64,000 nucleotides of DNA from Dermatobacter hominis. Its GTDB lineage: Bacteria; Actinomycetota; Acidimicrobiia; Acidimicrobiales; Microtrichaceae. Shown here in pieces: positions 53,274-64,000 of the stretch (the first letter of the stretch is position 1; every line of letters starts with the position of its first letter). Location: contig NZ_CP085840.1 in assembly GCF_020715685.1 (NCBI RefSeq), positions 1,364,001 to 1,428,000 on the forward strand. The letters run 5' to 3'. Both the position numbers and the translations under genes were made by a program. The notes beneath the pieces were generated by a model, which made no database searches, was not told the DNA's origin, and was given only the letters and a program-made list of their open reading frames with translations.

Positions 53274-54594
53274 CCGCACGCGGCCGGCCCGCCACCCGCA
53301 GGCCCGCCACCAGCCCGCGGCGCCGACCGCCCGCCTGGAGGGCGACCGCCTCGTCGTCGAGGGCCCGCGCATCGCGGACGTGCTCGCCGTCGTGCACCAG
53401 CACGTCGGCGCCGGCGCGACCCTCCTCCGCACCGACCGGACGATCGTCGGCGGCATCGGCGGGTTCTTCGGTCGGGAGCACTTCGTCGTCGAGGCCGATG
53501 CGTCCGCTCTCGTCGCCGACGTCGCCGAGCTCGCCGAGGACGCCGCAGCCCCCGCCGATGCGGGTCCGGACCCGGACGTCGCGGCGCCCGTCACCGGCCA
53601 GGACGGGACCGGTGCGCCGCCGGTCGGCGACGACTTCGCCGCCCACCTGGCCCGGGCGCTCCGGGACGCCGAGCCCGCCGGACCGTCCGACGAGGAGCTG
53701 GTCGCCCGGCTGCAGGGGCTGCTCGTCGACGACCCCGCCCCGACGATCGCCACCGCTCGCACCCGGTCCGAGGAGCCCGTCGAGGCGCCGGCCCCCGATC
53801 TCGCGGCCCGGGCTGCGGCCCCGGACACGTCCGGCGCCGAGGCGGCGCCGGCGGCCACCGCGCCCGAGCCCGCACCGGTCGCCGGCACCTTCGGCGGCGC
53901 CGAGCTCGACGCCCGGCTCGCCCTGCTCACGCTGGCCGCCCCCGGCCTCGACGCGTGCGAGCTGGCCGGACGGGTCGACGTGCTCCGCACCGCACCGCCC
54001 TCGCCGGTCGAGCGCGGCATCGTGGCCGTCGTCGGCGAGCGCGACGAGGCGATGGCCGTGGCCGGCCGGCTCTGCACCGAGGACGGCGCATCTGCCGACG
54101 ACGTGATCGTCGTCGCCCCCGAGGCGCCCGCCGCCCACCCCGCCTGGATGTGGGTCGGCTCGCCCGACGAGGCGGCGGCCCGCCGCGACCGCTGGAACCG
54201 CCGCCCCGGACGGAGCGTCGTGGCCGTGCTGCTGCCGCCCGGCGACGACGCCCGGCGCTGGGCCCGCGCCGCACTCGACGCCCTCGCCCCGGCCGAGGTC
54301 CGCCTCGCCGTGCCGGGGTGGCGAGCCGCGGACGAGGTCGTCGGCCGCCGACTGCACGGTCTCGCCCCGGTCGACGGCATCGAGCTCGTGGGCGACGTCG
54401 ACCCCGCGACCGCCGTCGGCTTCCTCACCTCCGACGTGCCGGTCGTCGGCATCGACGGCGAGCCCGCCACCGCCGAGCGCTGGGCCGAGCTGCTGCGCTC
54501 GGTCGCCGGCGCCCCGGACAGCGGGCCCGGCAGCGCCGCGGCGCCGCGTTCGGGGACCGTCAGCTCGGCCGCAGCGGACCCGGCACTACGATGA
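53254..54594 (+). CDS. FlhF-like protein with degenerate GTPase domain
   Basis: The predicted protein has 446 residues. The position directly after flhA is that of flhF. Residues 66-80 (GGIGGFFGREHFVVE) match the conserved FlhF N-terminal motif. In the expected G-domain, IVAVVGERDEAMAVAGRL (about 256-273) occupies the place of the P-loop, where FlhF normally has GPTGVGKTT; no GKT/S is present, and the SRP-type downstream motifs are not clear. Residues of about 95-215 are an Ala/Pro-rich linker. It probably keeps a structural role but not GTP hydrolysis. GTG at 53254 overlaps flhA by 20 bases and has GGGAG upstream. Confidence 0.7.
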   Translation: MFRTTSDRTRPARHPQARHQPAAPTARLEGDRLVVEGPRIADVLAVVHQHVGAGATLLRTDRTIVGGIGGFFGREHFVVEADASALVADVAELAEDAAAPADAGPDPDVAAPVTGQDGTGAPPVGDDFAAHLARALRDAEPAGPSDEELVARLQGLLVDDPAPTIATARTRSEEPVEAPAPDLAARAAAPDTSGAEAAPAATAPEPAPVAGTFGGAELDARLALLTLAAPGLDACELAGRVDVLRTAPPSPVERGIVAVVGERDEAMAVAGRLCTEDGASADDVIVVAPEAPAAHPAWMWVGSPDEAAARRDRWNRRPGRSVVAVLLPPGDDARRWARAALDALAPAEVRLAVPGWRAADEVVGRRLHGLAPVDGIELVGDVDPATAVGFLTSDVPVVGIDGEPATAERWAELLRSVAGAPDSGPGSAAAPRSGTVSSAAADPALR

Positions 54595-55016
54595 CCGCCA
54601 TGCTCGTCGAGTCCGAACGCCTCGGCCCCATCGAGGTGGACGAAGGATCGGTGATCGAGGTCCCGGCCGGGCTCATCGGGTTCCCGCAGCTGCGGCGGTT
54701 CGCGCTCGTGGCCGCCGAGGACACCGGCGTGTACAGCTGGCTCCAGAGCCTCGACGACCCGACGGTGAGCTTCCTCGCCGTGGTGCCGGCCGCCGTCTTC
54801 CCCGACTACGAGCCGACGATCGGCGACGAGGACTGCATCGCCATCGGCCTGTCCGATCCCGCCGATGCCCAGCTGCTCTGCCTCGTCACCGCCACCGACG
54901 ACGGCGTGACCGCCAACCTGCTCGGCCCGGTGCTGCTCGACGTGCGCACCCGGCTCGGGCGCCAGGTGGTGCTCACCGACACCACGTTCACCACCCGCGA
55001 ACCCATCCCCGCCTGA
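54591..55016 (+). CDS. fliW: Flagellar assembly factor FliW
   Basis: A 141-residue regulator that binds flagellin or CsrA. VIEVPAGLIGFPQLRRFALV and FLAVVPAAVFPDYEPTIGDE and the NLLGPVLLDVRTRLGRQVVL segment are typical. It releases CsrA repression when flagellin is exported. The ATG at 54591 overlaps the previous stop (ATGA); a second ATG at 54600 is possible. Confidence 0.93.
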   Translation: MTAMLVESERLGPIEVDEGSVIEVPAGLIGFPQLRRFALVAAEDTGVYSWLQSLDDPTVSFLAVVPAAVFPDYEPTIGDEDCIAIGLSDPADAQLLCLVTATDDGVTANLLGPVLLDVRTRLGRQVVLTDTTFTTREPIPA

Positions 55017-55032
55017 GCGAGCCCGCTGCACC

Positions 55033-55263
55033 GTGCTGATCCTGAGTCGACGCGCCAACCAGTCCATCGTGATCGGGGGCGACGTGGTGGTGACGGTGCT
55101 CGAGCTGCGCGGCGACCAGGTCCGCATCGGCATCGACGCCCCCCGTCACGTGACCGTGCACCGCGAGGAGGTGCACCGGGAGATCCTCGAGGCGAACAAG
55201 GCCGCCGCCGCCCAGCGCGGTGCGATCGACGTCGGCCGCCTCCCCCGCCCCGGCGGGTCCTAG
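55033..55263 (+). CDS. csrA: Carbon storage/flagellin translational regulator CsrA
   Basis: A 76-residue RNA-binding dimer. MLILSRRANQSIVIGGDVVV and the RIGIDAPRHVTVHREEVHRE region, with the conserved Arg at about 44, are diagnostic. It binds GGA motifs in hairpins and represses translation. The flagellin leader has such motifs. GTG at 55033 lies 16 bases after fliW, and this is the last gene of the unit. Confidence 0.95.
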   Translation: MLILSRRANQSIVIGGDVVVTVLELRGDQVRIGIDAPRHVTVHREEVHREILEANKAAAAQRGAIDVGRLPRPGGS

Positions 55264-55332
55264 CCGGGGCAGGCGCGGGACCACCCGATCCCCGTCGACC
55301 TCGTACGCCACGAGCGCGATGGACGACCGGGG

Positions 55333-55367
55333 CGTACAAGTTCGCCGGGGCCGGGCGAACGTGTACG
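55333..55367. other. Near-palindrome downstream of csrA
   Basis: Arms 55333-55346 (CGTACAAGTTCGCC) and 55354-55367 pair over 13 of 14 positions. GCGTACAAGTTCG appears again as a direct copy at about 55392-55404. It lies in the 224-bp convergent gap between csrA and atpC, and may act as part of a double terminator or be a small repeat element. Confidence 0.5.
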
Positions 55368-55432
55368 TGAGCGACCGGTGGCAGGTCGGGTGCGTACAAG
55401 TTCGACGGGTTGGCGCCCGGGCCGGGCGCGAG

Positions 55433-55473
55433 ACGACCCGAGTCCGGCCGGATCGGCCGGGAGCTCGGGTCGT
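55433..55473. terminator. Hairpin at the end of the ATP synthase operon
   Basis: ACGACCCGAG (55433-55442) pairs exactly with 55464-55473, and CCGGCCG/CGGCCGG pairs inside it. It is 15 bases from the atpC stop, fitting the terminator of the minus-strand atp operon. Confidence 0.65.
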
Positions 55474-55487
55474 GTCGACGGGTCGGT

Positions 55488-55897
55488 TCAGGCGGCGTCG
55501 GCGACGGTGAGGCGCACCTCGGCACGGACCAGCGCGGCCCGGGCCTCGGGGTTCTCGGCGTCGGAGCGGAGGATCTCCTCGGCCCGCTCCTTGGCGGCAC
55601 GGGCACGATCGATGTCGATCGTGTCGGCCAGCTCGGCGACGTCGGACAGGATCGTCACCCGGGTGTTGCCGTCGGCGTCGGGAGGCGAGACCTCGACGAA
55701 GCCCTGGTGCACGGCGATGACCTGCTCGGTGCCGTCCTCCATCTGGAGGCGGACCGGGTGCGTGGCCAGGACCCCGATGAAGGGGACGTGGCCGGGCAGG
55801 AAGGCGATGTCGCCGGTGGTGGTCCGGCAGATGACCATCTTCGCCTCGCCCGAGAAGGCGATGCGCTCCGGCGAGACGAGCTCGACCTCGAGGGCCA

Positions 55898-55898
<1 letters not shown>
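55488..55898 (-). CDS. atpC: ATP synthase F1 epsilon subunit
   Basis: The 136-residue central-stalk subunit. The N-terminal beta-sandwich LEVELVSPERIAFSGEAKMV and GDIAFLPGHVPFIGVLATHP is typical, and the C-terminal helical hairpin is short. The ATG shares one base with the atpD stop (TGATG). Confidence 0.94.
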
Positions 55899-57421
<1,523 letters not shown>

Positions 57422-58405
57422 TCAGGTCCGCGAGGGACCGGAGGCGTGGCGGTGGTCGAGCTCGAGGAACGGCTCGGTGTCGAGGTGGTGGAGGATGAGC
57501 TCGCCGGGCGACTCGCGGTCGTCGGCGAGGGCCTCGGCGCCGCCGATGATCTCCATGATCTCGGTGGTGATGGCGTCCTGGCGGACCTGGTTCATCTTCC
57601 GCGTGTACTTGAGGATGAGCTCCTCGGCGTTGTCGGTGGCCGACTTCATCGCCCGCTGGCGGTTGGCCAGCTCCGACGCCGCGGCGTCGAGGAGCGCCGC
57701 GAAGATCCGGGACTCGACGTAGCGGGGCAGCAGCGTCGCCAGCACGGCGGACGCCGACGGCTCGAACTCGAAGCCGGCGGTGGCACCGGCGTCGCCGCCC
57801 TCGGCGATCGTCGCCTCGTCCTCGAGCGGCAGGAACCGTCGGACGACGACCTCCTGGGACCCGATCGAGATGAACCGGGTGTACACGAGGTCGATGCGGT
57901 CGCACCCGCCGTTGATGAAGAGGTCCACCACCCGTGCGGCGACGGCCACGGCGTCCTCGAAGCTCGGGTTCTCGGAGAAGCCCTCGAAGCTGGCCTCGAT
58001 CGAGTAGTTGCGGAAGGAGAAGTAGCCCTTGGACTTCCGACCGACGGTCACGAGCGAGTACTCACGACCCTCCGAGCGGGCGGCCTGCACCTCTCGCTCG
58101 GCGGCCTTGATGACCGACGAGTTGTAGGCACCGGCGAGGCCCCGGTCCGCCGCCAGCACGACGATGCCGACCTTCTCGACCGCGTCCACCGGACGCAGGA
58201 GCGGGTGGTCGACCTCGGCGCCGCCGGCGGCCAGGTCCTGGATCACCTGGGTGATGTGCTCGGCGTAGGGCCGGGCCTCGTTGGCCCGCTGCTGGGCCTT
58301 GACCACGCGCGTCGCCGCGATGAGCTCCATGGCCCGCGTGATCTTCTTGGTGTTGGAGACGTTCGCGATCCTCCGTCGGAGGATCCGCTCCTGTGCTCCC
58401 GGCAT
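57422..58405 (-). CDS. atpG: ATP synthase F1 gamma subunit
   Basis: The 327-residue rotor shaft. The N-terminal helix (ILRRRIANVSNTKKITRAME) and the C-terminal NAEELILKYTRKMNQVRQD are conserved. There are a few extra residues around FEFEPSASA. The ATG at 58405 lies 30 bases past the atpA stop. Confidence 0.95.
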   Translation of the reverse strand: MPGAQERILRRRIANVSNTKKITRAMELIAATRVVKAQQRANEARPYAEHITQVIQDLAAGGAEVDHPLLRPVDAVEKVGIVVLAADRGLAGAYNSSVIKAAEREVQAARSEGREYSLVTVGRKSKGYFSFRNYSIEASFEGFSENPSFEDAVAVAARVVDLFINGGCDRIDLVYTRFISIGSQEVVVRRFLPLEDEATIAEGGDAGATAGFEFEPSASAVLATLLPRYVESRIFAALLDAAASELANRQRAMKSATDNAEELILKYTRKMNQVRQDAITTEIMEIIGGAEALADDRESPGELILHHLDTEPFLELDHRHASGPSRT

Positions 58406-58435
58406 CTGTGCTCCCTACGTCCCGGTCGCCCGGCC

Positions 58436-60103
58436 TCAGACCGTCTGCTCGCCCTCGGGCAGCTCGCCCGAGTCGGTGACGCCGGCCTCGGCGCGGGTGA
58501 CGTCCTCCTCGGGGAGGTGGCGGCTCGAGGTGGCGACGGTCGAGCTGGCATCGCCCTGGGCCTCGGCGGCCGGCGAGGTGCCGTCCACCGACGTGCCCTG
58601 GAACTGGGCGGCGTACGCCTTGATGGCGGCCTCGAAGCCGTCCTCGTCGTCGAGCTTGCCCGTGCTGCGGATGCCCTCGAGCATCCCGGCGTGACGGGTG
58701 CGGAACCAGTCGAGCAGGCCGTCCTCGAACGCCCGGACGTCGTCGACCGAGATGTTGTCGAGGTAGCCCCGGGTCCCGGCGAAGATCACCACGCACTGGT
58801 CCTCGACCGCCATCGGGCTGTTGATGCCCTGCTTGAGCAGCTCGGTGAGCCGGTAGCCGCGCTCGAGCTGCGCCTTGGACACGGCGTCGAGGTCGGAGCC
58901 GAAGGCGGCGAACGCCTCGAGCTCGCGGAACTGCTGCAGGTCCGACTTGAGCGTGCCCACGGCCGTCTTCATGGCCTTGATCTGGGCGGCGGAGCCCACG
59001 CGGGACACCGAGATGCCCACGTCGACCGCCGGGCGGATGCCGGACTTGAACAGGTCGTCCTGCAGGAAGATCTGGCCGTCGGTGATCGAGATCACGTTCG
59101 TCGGGATGTAGGCCGACACGTCGCCGGCCTTCGTCTCGATGATCGGCAGGGCCGTCAGCGAGCCGGCGCCGTTGGCGTCGGACAGCTTGGCGGCCCGCTC
59201 GAGCAGGCGGCTGTGCAGGTAGAAGACGTCGCCGGGGTACGCCTCGCGGCCCGGCGGGCGGCGCAGCAGCAGCGACACCTGGCGGTAGGCCTCGGCCTGC
59301 TTGGACAGGTCGTCGTACACCACGAGGGCGTGCTCGCCGTTCTCCATCCAGTGCTGGCCCATGGCGCAGCCGGCGTACGGGGCGAGGTACTTGAACGGCG
59401 CCGGATCGGAGGCCGGGGCGACGACGACGACGGTGTACTCGAGCGCACCGCGCTCGGCGAGCGTGGCCACCGTCTGGGCGACGGTCGAGGCCTTGAGGCC
59501 GATCGCCACGTAGATGCACTTCACGCCCAGGCCGCGCTGGTTGATGATCGTGTCGATCGCGACCGTGGTCTTGCCGGTCTTGCGGTCGCCGATGATCAGC
59601 TCGCGCTGGCCCCGGCCGACGGGGATCAGCGAGTCGATCGCCTTGATGCCCGTCTGCATCGGCTCGCCCACGGGCTGGCGGCCCATGATGCCCGGCGCCT
59701 GGATCTCCATCCGGCGGGCCTGGACGTTGGAGAGCGGGCCCTTGCCGTCGATCGGCTCGCCGAGCGTGTTCACTACGCGGCCGAGGACGCCGTCGCCGAC
59801 CGGCACCGAGAGGATCTGGCCGGTGGCCTTGACGGTCTGGCCCTCCTCGATGGAGTCGACCTCGCCGAGCACCACGGCGCCGATCGAGTCCTCGTCCAGG
59901 TTGAGGGCGAGGCCCAGCAGGCCGGACTCGAACTCGAGCAGCTCGTTGACCGCGGCGTCGGGAAGGCCGGACACGCGGGCGATGCCGTCGCCCACCTCGA
60001 TGACCCGGCCGACCTGCGTCAGCTCGACGTCGGGCGCGAAGCCCTCGAGGTTCTTCTTGATCGCTGCGGTGATGTCGGCGGTGTTGATCGTGAGCTCAGC
60101 CAT
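58436..60103 (-). CDS. atpA: ATP synthase F1 alpha subunit
   Basis: The 555-residue regulatory subunit. Walker A is [11 protein letters not shown], followed by [19 protein letters not shown] and the catalytic-site Arg region [15 protein letters not shown]. It has a C-terminal extension of about 45 residues beyond the standard length ([20 protein letters not shown]), which also occurs in mycobacteria and other actinobacteria. Confidence 0.97.
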   Translation of the reverse strand: MAELTINTADITAAIKKNLEGFAPDVELTQVGRVIEVGDGIARVSGLPDAAVNELLEFESGLLGLALNLDEDSIGAVVLGEVDSIEEGQTVKATGQILSVPVGDGVLGRVVNTLGEPIDGKGPLSNVQARRMEIQAPGIMGRQPVGEPMQTGIKAIDSLIPVGRGQRELIIGDRKTGKTTVAIDTIINQRGLGVKCIYVAIGLKASTVAQTVATLAERGALEYTVVVVAPASDPAPFKYLAPYAGCAMGQHWMENGEHALVVYDDLSKQAEAYRQVSLLLRRPPGREAYPGDVFYLHSRLLERAAKLSDANGAGSLTALPIIETKAGDVSAYIPTNVISITDGQIFLQDDLFKSGIRPAVDVGISVSRVGSAAQIKAMKTAVGTLKSDLQQFRELEAFAAFGSDLDAVSKAQLERGYRLTELLKQGINSPMAVEDQCVVIFAGTRGYLDNISVDDVRAFEDGLLDWFRTRHAGMLEGIRSTGKLDDEDGFEAAIKAYAAQFQGTSVDGTSPAAEAQGDASSTVATSSRHLPEEDVTRAEAGVTDSGELPEGEQTV

Positions 60104-60104
60104 C

Positions 60105-60632
60105 TCAGAAGGCCTCTCGGAGTTGGTTCAGGCGGGTACGGACGGAGCCGTCGATGACCGAGTCACCGATCTGGGTGACGATGCCACCCATCACGGTCGG
60201 GTCGACGACGTTGCGGACGGTGACGTCGATGTTGGTGCGGGCCTTGAGGGCCTGGGCCAGCTGGGCGATCTGGGCCTCGGTCAGCGGCACGGCCGAGCGG
60301 ACCTCGGCCACCGTCTCACCGCGGGCGGCGGCCGCACGGTTCGCCAGCTCGTCGGCGATGGCCGGCAGGTCGCCGATGCGACCGGCGGTGACCAGCATCG
60401 AGGTGAACGCCACGGTCGTGCGGGTCGCCTTGCCGTCGAGCAGGTCCTCGAGGATCTGGGCTCGGCGCTCCACCGGCACGTGCGTGTCGGTCAGGGCGCC
60501 GCGCAGCTCGTCGTTGCTCTGGAGGAGCCGTCCGAGCCGGAACAGCTCGTCGGTCACCTCGGAGGTGCTGCCCTCGGCCGTGGCGATGCTGTAGGCGGCA
60601 TCCGCGTAGGCGGAGATGGTTGCGTCGCTCAT
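60105..60632 (-). CDS. atpH: ATP synthase F1 delta subunit
   Basis: The 175-residue stator-cap subunit. The N-terminal [16 protein letters not shown] and the C-terminal [20 protein letters not shown] are typical. The ATG at 60632 is preferred; an in-frame TTG at 60641 would add three residues. It is separate from the b subunit, unlike the fused b-delta protein of mycobacteria. Confidence 0.92.
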   Translation of the reverse strand: MSDATISAYADAAYSIATAEGSTSEVTDELFRLGRLLQSNDELRGALTDTHVPVERRAQILEDLLDGKATRTTVAFTSMLVTAGRIGDLPAIADELANRAAAARGETVAEVRSAVPLTEAQIAQLAQALKARTNIDVTVRNVVDPTVMGGIVTQIGDSVIDGSVRTRLNQLREAF

Positions 60633-60722
60633 GTTCGTCAATCCCGTTGCGATGGTGTCGGTGTCCGTCGGGCGGTTCGATCTGCTGCTGGGTCGGTGCC
60701 GCGCGCGGCGGCACCGTGCCGG

Positions 60723-61256
60723 TCAGTTCTGCGAGCCGACCTGGCTGATGTACTCGTCGATCAGGCGCTGCTGGGCGGCGTCGTCGAGCGAGCCGGCGAC
60801 GACCTCCTCGGCGGCGCCGAGGGCCAGGCGGGAGAGCTCGCCCGAGAGGTCGGCCGTCGCCTGGATGCGGGTGGCGGCCAGGTCGGTGGTCGCACGCTCG
60901 CGCAGCGTGACGATCTCCTGGTCGGTGCGGGTCTCGGTGTCGGTGCCCAGCTGGTCGGCGGCCCGACGGGCCTCCTCGACGATGCGGGCGGCCTCGGAGT
61001 CCGAATCGGCGAGCGCTGCCTTGATCCGGTCCCGCTCGGCCTCGGCCGCTTCACGTGCGGAGGACGCCTCGCCCAGGCGGTCGGCGACCTTCTGGGAGCG
61101 GCTCTTCAGACCGTTCTTCACGAACGGGCCGCCGAACTTCACCAGCGCGAAGGCGATGATGAGGAAGGCGAGGGTGCCCCAGATGACCTCGTTGATGTCG
61201 GCCGGGAGCCACTTGCCGTTGCTGCCCTCCGAAGCGAGGGTGATGAGTGCGTTCAC
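60723..61256 (-). CDS. atpF: ATP synthase Fo b subunit (second copy)
   Basis: A 177-residue b-type subunit: one N-terminal membrane helix (NEVIWGTLAFLIIAFALVKF) and a long charged helix rich in Ala, Glu and Arg. GTG at 61256 has GGGAGGA 9 bases upstream. Two b-type genes in tandem give a b/b' pair for the peripheral stalk. Confidence 0.88.
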   Translation of the reverse strand: MNALITLASEGSNGKWLPADINEVIWGTLAFLIIAFALVKFGGPFVKNGLKSRSQKVADRLGEASSAREAAEAERDRIKAALADSDSEAARIVEEARRAADQLGTDTETRTDQEIVTLRERATTDLAATRIQATADLSGELSRLALGAAEEVVAGSLDDAAQQRLIDEYISQVGSQN

Positions 61257-61275
61257 GATGTTCGTTCCTCCCGGC

Positions 61276-61827
61276 TCAGCGCTGCCCGCCGGAGCGGTTG
61301 ACGTAGTCGTCGACGGTCGCCCGGTGCGACGCCGGGTCGAGCGGGGCCTGCACGACCTTGGACGCCGCGGTGACCGCCAGGTCGGCGACGTCACCGGTCA
61401 GCTGGCCCAGCGCCGCGGCCCGCTCCTGCTCCAGCTCGGCCATCGCGGCCTGCCGCTCGGCGCCGATCTCGGTCTCGACCGCCGCGACCCGCTGGCTGCG
61501 CTGCGCCTCGGCGGCCGAACGCGCCTCCTCCAGCACGCGCGACGCCTCGCCCCGGGCCTCGCCGATCGTGGCGTCGTAGTCGCGCCGCACCTGCTCGGCC
61601 TGCGCCGAGGCGGCCTCGGCCGCCTCGTTGTCGGCCTGGACCTGCGCGTCACGCTGCGCCCGGACCCGCAGCAGCGGGGGGAGGCAGACGTAGCGCATCA
61701 GGATCCAGAGCAGGAAGAAGAACACGGCGCCCCAGAAGATCTCACCGATGACGTCGGGGACGACGGGGTTGATCTTCTCGGCGCTCTCCGCGGTCTCGGC
61801 GGCCAGCACACTCAGTTGAGCGAGCAT
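61276..61827 (-). CDS. ATP synthase Fo b subunit (first copy, b')
   Basis: A 183-residue b-type subunit. The membrane helix (IGEIFWGAVFFFLLWILMRY) is followed by a long charged helix. It differs from the copy at 60723 in the helix and in the first 15 residues, so the pair is an old duplication. The ATG at 61827 opens the gene, 63 bases after atpE. Confidence 0.88.
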   Translation of the reverse strand: MLAQLSVLAAETAESAEKINPVVPDVIGEIFWGAVFFFLLWILMRYVCLPPLLRVRAQRDAQVQADNEAAEAASAQAEQVRRDYDATIGEARGEASRVLEEARSAAEAQRSQRVAAVETEIGAERQAAMAELEQERAAALGQLTGDVADLAVTAASKVVQAPLDPASHRATVDDYVNRSGGQR

Positions 61828-61890
61828 CGGGTACTCCCGTTCCTTGGCTTCGGGTCAGTTCGTTCGGTCGGTCCTGCGGGGTTCGTCGGA

Positions 61891-64000
<2,110 letters not shown>

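Noticed and set aside
53254-54594. Active FlhF GTPase
   Set aside because: No GKT/S P-loop was found in any part of the protein, so the gene is described only as FlhF-like.
50859-55133. 1424-codon open frame on the minus strand opposite flhB-flhA-flhF-like-fliW
   Set aside because: Low-complexity Ser/Ala/Arg/Thr translation, opposite well-conserved flagellar genes; no plausible start or domain.

Overview
The window is very GC-rich DNA from a free-living actinobacterium. The GlgE/TreS trehalose-glucan enzymes, an actinobacterial-type GlgP, a WhiG/FliA-type sigma factor, MeaB and a complete flagellar export and motor set together point to the class Acidimicrobiia (Iamia-like). That placement is an inference from gene content, because no rRNA gene is present. 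Many starts are GTG or TTG. Most flagellar genes are joined by 4-base ATGA or GTGA overlaps. No tRNA, rRNA, insertion sequence, prophage or CRISPR array was seen.

Layout. (1) 1-24000, chromosomal housekeeping genes on both strands: an acyltransferase cut by the window edge; storage-glucan genes treS, glgE and glgP with a secreted propeller gene between treS and glgE; a Ser/Thr kinase overlapping an enoyl-CoA hydratase gene; fur, meaB, nifU and murA; an MFS transporter; an alpha/beta hydrolase; a J-domain protein; an acidic protein with an internal duplication; glpX followed by a 27-bp tandem repeat; a ypfJ-type metalloprotease; and a 2'-5' RNA ligase/GNAT fusion just downstream of fliA. (2) 23838-55263, the flagellar locus. 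The minus strand carries flgN-flgK-flgL and fliA. The plus strand carries flagellin, fliD-fliS and a small FliT-like gene; flgBC-fliEFGHIJ, a NlpC/P60-transglycosylase gene and fliK-flgDE; flbD-motAB-fliL; and fliMNOPQR-flhBA, a degenerate flhF, fliW and csrA. (3) 55488-64000, the F1Fo ATP synthase operon on the minus strand (accessory genes, atpB, atpE, two b-subunit genes, atpH, atpA, atpG, atpD, atpC).

How the parts fit. Four plus-strand flagellar units are each preceded by the same bipartite element, AACYCTCA-N17-CCGATMCAC. It closely resembles WhiG/FliA (sigma-28) promoters and the presumed sigma factor is encoded at 23838-24734. FliW and CsrA at the end of the locus match GGA sites in the flagellin leader, one in a hairpin and one in the Shine-Dalgarno sequence, which suggests a FliW-CsrA-flagellin feedback loop like that of Bacillus. 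Other notable points are an FlhF homologue with no recognisable P-loop, a MurA with Asp in place of the fosfomycin-reactive Cys, a family of long palindromes at operon ends, and short C-rich tandem repeats at gene junctions where the usual overlap is lost.
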